Of a stretch of DNA of 64,000 nucleotides, positions 57,641-64,000 are shown one piece after another. The first letter of the stretch is position 1; each line of letters opens with the position of its first letter. Origin of the DNA: Cryptomeria japonica (Eukaryota; Streptophyta; Pinopsida; Cupressales; Cupressaceae). The stretch lies in contig NC_081412.1 of NCBI RefSeq assembly GCF_030272615.1, forward strand, positions 698,098,656 to 698,162,655. The letters run 5' to 3'. The position numbers and the translations under genes were made by a program. The notes under the pieces were generated by a model, which did no database searches, was not told the DNA's origin, and was given only the letters and a program-made list of their open reading frames with translations.

Positions 57641-59331
57641 AGAAAACTTTAAATCATTTTAATATATAAAATAAAATAAAAAGTTTAAAAAAGGTCAAAA
57701 TTCAAAATAAAAGCAAAGCCATAAAATTAAAATAATATAGAAAACAATAAAAAGAGATTAAGCATGAGGGACTACAAAAGAGTACAAAAGAACAAAAAGA
57801 AGAGAGCTAGATCTCTTTCCTTTTTTTAGATTGTAATTTGTGACACTTGATCATATTTTTTGAAGACATAATTGTGACAATGCTATTATATAGTTGACTT
57901 ATTTATCAAGATCTAAAGCACATAATCAAGATCTAGATTTGTAAGTGTGACAAAAAGACATGATACATCACAACACTTCAATCTCCTGTAAAGAAGTTAT
58001 TCTATCACTAACCCTACACTTTTCATGTATATATTTACATTCACTTATTATGTTCTTGGTTCAATTCATTTATACTAATTTAGATCTAACTTATTTGATT
58101 AATCATTCATTTAAATTAGCATAGATTTTGGAGAGGCTGGCACATTAAGGATCTTATTTCTTCCTCCAAATATTTATGGACTAACAAACTACTTACCAAA
58201 AAAATCATAATAGAAAAAAGATACTAGCAAAGTTTCAAGGCAATGACATATTCTCACAAATAAATATGGTGTGTGAATTTCACCTTTAAGCTCTTGTATT
58301 GAATCAAAGAATTGTATGAAATTGTAAACATGAAATTTGCACATCAATGTCAATTCCCTTATAGTTTTGGGGTAATTTGATAGGATGTTTTAATATGAGT
58401 AATTTCAACAAATGGCACACTCTTGTGCAAAGTTGGGCTCATTCTCCAATGTTTCACCTCTCCCCATTTACACATTTACTTTCACACATTTGACTTTATC
58501 CTATCCATCTTATATTTATTCATATGTATTTGCCATTTATTACACATATCCTTGCATTTATGTGCGCGTGCGCGCACACACACACACATTTCTATATCAC
58601 AATGTTGCATCACGTGTCTCAAGTCATTTCTACAAGAAATAGGATTGCTCTTGCATGGTGTGGATCTAACCAAAATAAATAAATTTTAAAATTTATATCT
58701 TGTTTAATCATGTCAGTCACTATGGACCAACTTGGGACATGATTGCATGAGTAATTGCTATGTATTGGTATTTAAAGGCTTTCAATGTGTATCAATTTAT
58801 TTTATTAGCAAGAATCAAGAGAGAAATCATATCCATTGCAAGGAATATCATTCTAGGAACATTCCATTTTGAAGCATTAAAAGGAATTTAATTACATCAC
58901 ATTCATATAGGACATCTACATGCTTGATTGGTGTCTCAATCATTTACCAAAGATTATAAAGCTAGTAAAGTAGGGGATTAATTGACAAGAATGTCAACCC
59001 TCATAATTCAACAACTTCTGTAGGGTATTTTAAAATACCACTAGTTCTTACACATGAGCGAGAATAGAATTTGGAGCAAACTGGGTTAAGAAAAGCAGTT
59101 GCCAAATTAGATACACAAGTTAAAAGACAATTTGGGCTTTGAGAACATCAATTTTTTTATACCTAAACAATTGAAGTCAGTGAAGCATCAAATTTATTCA
59201 TAATCATAATTCAAAACTAATTATATTCTACCTTCATATTTAATTTCCTACTCTACTATTTAAATGAATTGCATATTTATTGATAACACATCCCTACTAT
59301 AGTTGGTATAAATTTTCCACGGTTCATGATA
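57641..59331. other. Non-coding stretch with a microsatellite
   Basis: AT-rich intergenic DNA. The only notable item is the alternating purine-pyrimidine run at 58561-58589. Nothing supports a gene. Confidence 0.4.
58561..58589. repeat. TGTGCGCG/CACACA microsatellite
   Basis: TGTGCGCGTGCGCGCACACA and the following ACACACACA form 28 bases of alternating purine and pyrimidine, a Z-DNA-prone simple repeat. Confidence 0.9.
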
Positions 59332-59482
59332 TGTTTACAAGAATGCTTCTGAAGAAACTGTGAATGTTTTCTGCATCAACCTTTCGGATTACACTTAGCA
59401 ATCCAATATCGGGAAGAGGAAAATCCGAAATGTTGATACAAAAGCCATACACAGTTTCTTTCATAAACATTCTTGTAAATAT
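59332..59482. ncRNA. Imperfect 58-bp inverted repeat (candidate miRNA-like hairpin or fold-back element)
   Basis: The left arm (59334-59391, TTTACAAGAATGCTTCTGAA...) is complementary to the right arm (59420-59480, ...ACATTCTTGTAAA) at roughly 84% of positions with one bulge. It encloses a loop of about 28 bases. The segments GAAACTGTG, CATCAAC and TTTCGGATT pair perfectly or nearly so. A 150-base foldback with a few mismatches fits a plant pre-miRNA or a small MITE. No expression evidence is available from sequence, so the class is open. Confidence 0.45.
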
Positions 59483-60205
59483 ATCCTACTAATGTCATAA
59501 ACTCATATTTATATATTTTAATCAAATTTATATGTTTTAATCAAATCCAACAGTCTTAATATTTATTGTTACTATATTAGATAAACTAAATGTAAGAATC
59601 AATACTATTGAAAGACATTGCTGTAAATAGAAGTTCCATAAAATCTCTTTCCTGAGACACCCTTACTACAAAAAGATGGAGGGAATCTTCATGCAATGGG
59701 AGTCATAAATCAGGATAGTCTAAAAATGGAAACATGATTAATATATCACTACAGAAATTCATACTTTTCCCCCATAAATATCAATAATATACGTATTCAA
59801 AATAAAAAATCACTCCAGGGATAGTCTGCTTACAAGGTTTTTCATAGAGTTAGACTCAAGTTTCTAACAGAGGTCTAAGATCAAAAACTTTGGAGAACTC
59901 AGTGTACTACTATTGAATTGCATAGATTTCATATAACTCCATTAAATTGGGTAGAAAAAACAGACTACCCATTACAAGGATTAAAGACTTGGATAAACCA
60001 CCAAGTTGCAGAGATCTGTGACATAAAAGACTATATAAATATGAATAAGGCCCTGCTGGTGGGGCAAAAAACAGAAATTGATCTGAATTTGATGGAAAAA
60101 ATAACTCACATCCAAAAGAATACCTACATGTTACTTTGTATCTTCTGTGTATATAATCTCATGTATATGTAATACAATTCCTATTCATAATTCCATAGCA
60201 CTTGT
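59483..60205. other. Non-coding 3' flank of HSPRO
   Basis: No convincing gene. The plus-strand frame 59918-60172 is unsupported. It contains the likely 3' untranslated region of the minus-strand HSPRO gene. Confidence 0.4.
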
Positions 60206-61882
60206 TCAAAGAATTGCAGATTGAGGTGTAGGTTGTCTTGTAGATTCATTCATTTTGCCAGTGGATTTCTTCCACCCTACCCTCATGGTTATAGGATTGT
60301 GGTGCCAGTAATCACTTAGGAATGTCTTGGCGCCATCCACACTTGGGAAATAAGGAGGCTCAGAATATATCTGAGTAAGAGGATCAGATGCACCTAGATA
60401 TGATGTCCCAATCATTTCAACACTGCCCATGACTACAACCACCAATTGCTGATATGAGAAGAAAAACCTTTTCACTGCAGCTTCAGTTGCCTGGAAGGCC
60501 AGAAGAAGATGCAGTGTCCCATGATGATGATCAACTGAAGTGGCATCAGAGATTTCTCTTCTTTGCAATCTATGGTAATGAAATAACTGCAAAACAGCTT
60601 CTTGAAGCCTAGGTCCACCCTTTGGATCAGCCTCAACACCCATAACTTTTGGCACAAGACATCTCAGTTCCTTACAGGCATTTGTAAGGCTTCTCAGAGC
60701 AGTAGATTTAAGGCAGTATCCACCATGAGAGGTACCAGTGCTAGTAACCCTGTTGAAGGACAATTGGTGTTTGAGGCAAAGAAAGTCATTTGGATCAACC
60801 AACAGAAACAGATTCTGAATGTCTGTAAGCAATTTCCAAATCCTTTCAATTGTCCAGCAGTCTTTGGATGCTCCTACTGAATCTTCATGCTCTATCCTTT
60901 GATGTATTCTCTTCAAAAACAGATGGGCTACAAACAACCAGGCCTCAAAGATCTGATGGACAGTATAAAGTATATGATCCTCTGCATTGTGGAAAGGTGA
61001 AGATTGTTTGAAGGAATACAGATAGCTTGGCTTGCAGATCTTATCATATTCAAGAATAGGCTTACATGTCAAGTTTGGTTCCCCAAGGCCTAAAGTGAAA
61101 GGAGCTCTCTGCATATGAGATTCAATTACAAGCCATATTCTAGAAACCATATGTTCAGCCCTTTTCCATGTACCCAAGCGAGGTAGTAAGCTCTCTTCAC
61201 TTATTCTGCTAACCACTGGTAAAGACCCAGGTCTCTGCCATACCTCTTGGGCAACTTTGTTAGCAAGAACACCATCACTTACAGACAATTGCACAATGGG
61301 TGCATCCTTATCACCTTCACATATCATTGATATCAACTCAACCTGAGAACCAGTTAAGGATTCAAGCCTGCTTTTCCACTCTTCTTTGTCAATATAAGGC
61401 CTTGTGTCACATAGGACTGATGAAATCAACCTGAAAGTCATCTCCAATGTCTGCAAGGCTGGTTTTAGCAGCTGTTCTGTAGGCCAACCAGGCCATTCCT
61501 TGGAATTCCAGTTTGCAGTGAGCTCTGGAATATTCAGATATCTCTCATATGCTGCACACTCACTTGGAGATGGCTCTATAAATTCTTCAGCTAAGCAATA
61601 ATAATCCATGGGGCCTGATGAAGATAAAATTTTGCTTGAACCCAAGACATAACTATCCTTGATCACTTCTCTTGCATCACTACTACCTTGTATTCCTTCC
61701 ATGCTATTGCTGATGCTGCTTCTTACTTCTATTATACCAATAAACTTCTTCAAGGATGAGTTAAGACTGAAAAGCAGCCCAGATCTAAGCCTCTGCAAAA
61801 ACCCAAATTTAGGAAAGTTTTCAATGAACCTTGCTGAAAACAAAAGCAAGCTATTAATCTCCACAGTTGAAAAGCAAAACAA
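60206..61882 (-). CDS. HSPRO: HSPRO (Hs1pro-1-like) protein
   Basis: This is an intact single-exon frame of 558 codons. It matches the plant-specific HSPRO family, homologues of sugar-beet Hs1pro-1 and Arabidopsis HSPRO1/2. That family acts in basal defence and stress signalling and contacts SnRK1 kinase subunits (family knowledge). Family hallmarks: AYERYLNIPEL (111-121), WPGWPTEQLLKPALQTLEMT (130-149), RPYIDKEEWKSRLESLTGSQ, VSRISEESLLPRLGTWKRAE (224-243), PFTLGLGEPNLTCKP (261-275), GGPRLQEAVLQLF, ATEAAVKRFFFSYQQLVVVV and EPPYFPSVDGAKTFLSDYW near the C-terminus. Relatives are about 430-480 residues. The true start may therefore be Met61 (61702) or Met92, and the first 60 residues may be leader. 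A TATA-like TTATAAAATAAA lies at 61955-61966. No break is seen, so it is likely functional. Confidence 0.93.
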   Translation of the reverse strand: MFCFSTVEINSLLLFSARFIENFPKFGFLQRLRSGLLFSLNSSLKKFIGIIEVRSSISNSMEGIQGSSDAREVIKDSYVLGSSKILSSSGPMDYYCLAEEFIEPSPSECAAYERYLNIPELTANWNSKEWPGWPTEQLLKPALQTLEMTFRLISSVLCDTRPYIDKEEWKSRLESLTGSQVELISMICEGDKDAPIVQLSVSDGVLANKVAQEVWQRPGSLPVVSRISEESLLPRLGTWKRAEHMVSRIWLVIESHMQRAPFTLGLGEPNLTCKPILEYDKICKPSYLYSFKQSSPFHNAEDHILYTVHQIFEAWLFVAHLFLKRIHQRIEHEDSVGASKDCWTIERIWKLLTDIQNLFLLVDPNDFLCLKHQLSFNRVTSTGTSHGGYCLKSTALRSLTNACKELRCLVPKVMGVEADPKGGPRLQEAVLQLFHYHRLQRREISDATSVDHHHGTLHLLLAFQATEAAVKRFFFSYQQLVVVVMGSVEMIGTSYLGASDPLTQIYSEPPYFPSVDGAKTFLSDYWHHNPITMRVGWKKSTGKMNESTRQPTPQSAIL

Positions 61883-61954
61883 TGAACCTCAATCTCTACA
61901 TGCATTTAAAAATGATGATTTTACATAGGGATTGACTCTAGTATAAAGACATTT

Positions 61955-61966
61955 TATTTTATAATA
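61955..61966 (-). promoter_or_regulatory. Putative TATA box of HSPRO
   Basis: The minus strand has a TTATAAAATAAA stretch about 75 bp before the 61882 ATG. If Met61 is used, the leader would be about 220 bases. AT-rich context lowers confidence. Confidence 0.4.
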
Positions 61967-61969
61967 AAA

Positions 61970-63039
61970 TATCAAAGCACAAGAGTTTGATCTTGACTAA
62001 TAGACCTCATAAATTATAAGATCCTATCTAAAACTAAGGTGGTTAAAAGCTATCTTGGATACTTTTCATTATAGTTTTTTAATATTGAAGCTGCAACAGA
62101 CTAAATCAGATTGATTCAAAATAATGATTTTATGACTTCCAATTAAAAATATTAAAGGATAATGATTAGTTTAAGAACCAATATTCTTATCTTCATCTAT
62201 TTTTTCATCTAATAAAAAATATTTGATTTTTTCTGTGGGTATGCGAAGTTAGTTATAACGACAATTGGTACGTTTCGTTTATCTTTTCTACTGTGTTTTT
62301 ATAATTTGAGTAAGATCAAACTCTGTTTTTATAGTTTGGATAAGATATGTGGGTATGCGAAGTTAGCTATAAAGACTACTAGTATGCTTCGTCTATCCTT
62401 CTTTAGTATGCTTCGTCTATCCTTCTTTAGTATGCTTCGTCTATCTCTTTCTATTGTGTTTGTGTAGCTTGGATATTATTTACATCGAAGGCGTATTACA
62501 CTCACATATGAATGTAACCACGTTGGTCAATCAAAACTAAAAATATATGATTTGAAGTGTTTGTGACACTTAAATACATGAAAAACAAAAAATTATTTTA
62601 TTATAAAATTTCTTGAAGCACATGTAACTACTTAGACAAGTCTTGACACAACAGTAAACCAGGTGGTGTGAGCAACTCAAAAGTGTGTTTAACAACTATG
62701 AAATATTGAATATGTCAGCCAAAATCTAGCAAAAAGGGAACAAGAACAGAAGAGAATTTAATATAAGAAGGATTCAAAGAGATTAGATAAATGAATCCAT
62801 CACCCTTGTGGGGCCTTAGCCAAATGGAGAAGTGCATGATCTTGTTGGAAAAGGGCAAAAAGTCCACAAGTAGATAAGGATTGGAATATAAAGGTCGTAT
62901 GAGCAAATGAGTATTAGAAATAATAAAAATGAAAAGTAAAATAAGAGAATATGGACGGTATTGTTAGGTAATGATGGATTTGGGATTACTCTCATACGTA
63001 TGGCCAGCTCAGCCTCCAATGGAAGAAAGCAAATATATT
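61970..63039. other. HSPRO upstream region with tandem repeats
   Basis: No gene is seen apart from the repeats listed separately at 62235-62460. It would contain the distal promoter of HSPRO. Confidence 0.4.
62235..62460. repeat. 113-bp direct duplication with an inner 24-bp x 3 tandem
   Basis: GTGGGTATGCGAAGTTAG..TATAA at 62235 recurs at 62349. Inside the second unit AGTATGCTTCGTCTATCCTT is repeated at 62381, 62405 and 62429 (24-bp period). It lies 350-580 bp upstream of the HSPRO frame start. Confidence 0.85.
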
Positions 63040-64000
63040 TTTTTTTCAAATTGATTTTTTTAAGATTTGTTTTTAATAATTAAAAAAGGTTTTTATTGTT
63101 AGATATGTTTCTAAATGTCGGTCATGATTTAGTTTTTTTTTAATTAGAATAAAAATAGATAAAATTAGATTTTTAAAATTGATTTTTTTAGTTTATTTAT
63201 TTAATCTAGATGGTTCTTGTATAGAAGTAGTTCTTTTTTTTTAAATTAGAATAAAAATAAATAAAATCATATTTTTCAAATTGTTTGTTTTTGAGTTTGT
63301 TATAATCTGATAATTGAATAGGTTTGTTAGATTTGTTTCACACGTCATCTCTCATTGTGTAAGCTTTATTTAATCTAGATGGTTCCTCCATAGAATGAGT
63401 CTTTTTTAAATTAGAATTAAAAAAATAGATCAAAATATAAATTTTCAAATTGATTTTTTTGAGTTTATCTTTGATAAGTGAGAAGGGTTCCTTATTGTTA
63501 GATTTGTTTTACACGTCATCTCATTGTGTAAACTTTCTTTTAATCTAGATGGTTTCCTTATGAAATGAGTCATTTTTTTATTAGAATAAAAATAGACTTT
63601 CTTTAATCTAGATGGTTTCCTTGGGGAATGAGTCAATTTTTTTAATTAGAATAAAAATAGATAAAAGCATATTTTTCAAATTGACTTTTTTGATTTTATT
63701 CTTTGATAATTACAATTTGTTGTTCTTGTCAAATTTGTTCCACACATGTTATCTATCTTACAGTGTAAAATTTACTTACTCTAGAAGATTCCCTCATAGA
63801 AGAAGTCATTTTTTGTAATTAGAATAAAGATAGATAAAAATATACTTTTTAAATCATTTTTTCTCAGCTTGTTATTTGACAATTGAAAAGGGTTCTTACT
63901 GTGTGTCCACATCTTCACTTAACTATTATACTAAATTCAAAAGCATCAAAATACTCTTTGATGCTCAAATTAAAGGAACATTCATATATTATGGCATTCT
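63040..64000. repeat. Satellite-like tandem array, about 170 bp, cut by the window end
   Basis: The marker TTAATCTAGATGGTT recurs at about 63201, 63371, 63541 and 63605, with a diverged CTCTAGAAGATTCC at 63779. Each is followed by GAATGAGTC-like and TTAGAATAAAAATAGATAAAA segments. The spacing is about 170 bp, with one 64-bp short unit. Units share ACACGTCATCTC..TTGTGTAA. No gene is seen, and the small ORFs are repeat shadows. Confidence 0.85.

Overview
The window looks like nuclear DNA of a large plant genome. It is AT-rich, gene-poor and packed with decayed Ty1/copia and Ty3/gypsy retrotransposons inserted into one another. One intact plant-specific gene is visible, an intronless HSPRO (Hs1pro-1-like) gene at 60.2-61.9 kb on the minus strand. 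The retroelement style and the gene sparsity suggest a gymnosperm, possibly a conifer; that is inference and not proven by any marker.

Left part (1-5.0 kb): short G-rich and ATCGA-rich repetitive leader DNA precedes a broken long coding frame (1858-5002, +) of a family I do not recognise. A second, diverged and equally broken member lies at 47.6-51.4 kb (minus), and the two share collinear motifs.

Middle part (5.9-40.1 kb) is a Russian doll of retrotransposons. Copia element A (minus) runs in pieces from about 40.13 kb down to 9.16 kb. Its integrase region is split by copia element E (11196 to about 20650, +). E's pol is split by a minus-strand solo LTR (G, 15139-16522), and E's right LTR is split by a small truncated LTR element (F, 18992-20083). 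A's 5' LTR is split by copia element C (23442-39811, +, target duplication TTAAT). C's gag is split by an 11.7-kb LTR element D (24460-36174, +, target duplication GATGA, two 1490-bp LTRs). D carries no recognisable pol but two unusual open frames. A fragment of another copia element B (LTR plus gag, minus) abuts A on the left at 5.9-9.15 kb.

Right part: a gypsy integrase relic (41.2-42.35 kb, minus) is followed by a nearly complete hAT transposase gene (43.3-46.3 kb, +) with a TATA box, a 5'-UTR intron and a field of subterminal TTCGCC motifs. Next come the second copy of the unknown family, a 265-bp tandem repeat (51.9-52.8 kb), two convergent unrecognised ORFs (53.5-54.2 + and 54.8-55.4 minus), and a second TTCGCC-rich hAT-like remnant (56.1-56.6 kb). 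A 150-bp imperfect hairpin (59.33-59.48 kb), HSPRO, and a satellite-like array (63.1 kb to the window end) complete the window.

No cooperating pathway is encoded. The logic of the window is mobile-element decay around one host gene. The best candidates for something undescribed are the duplicated multi-domain family (one copy with a G-patch-like segment), the pol-less element D with its hairpin and proline-rich ORF, the two convergent ORFs, and the hairpin upstream of HSPRO's 3' side.
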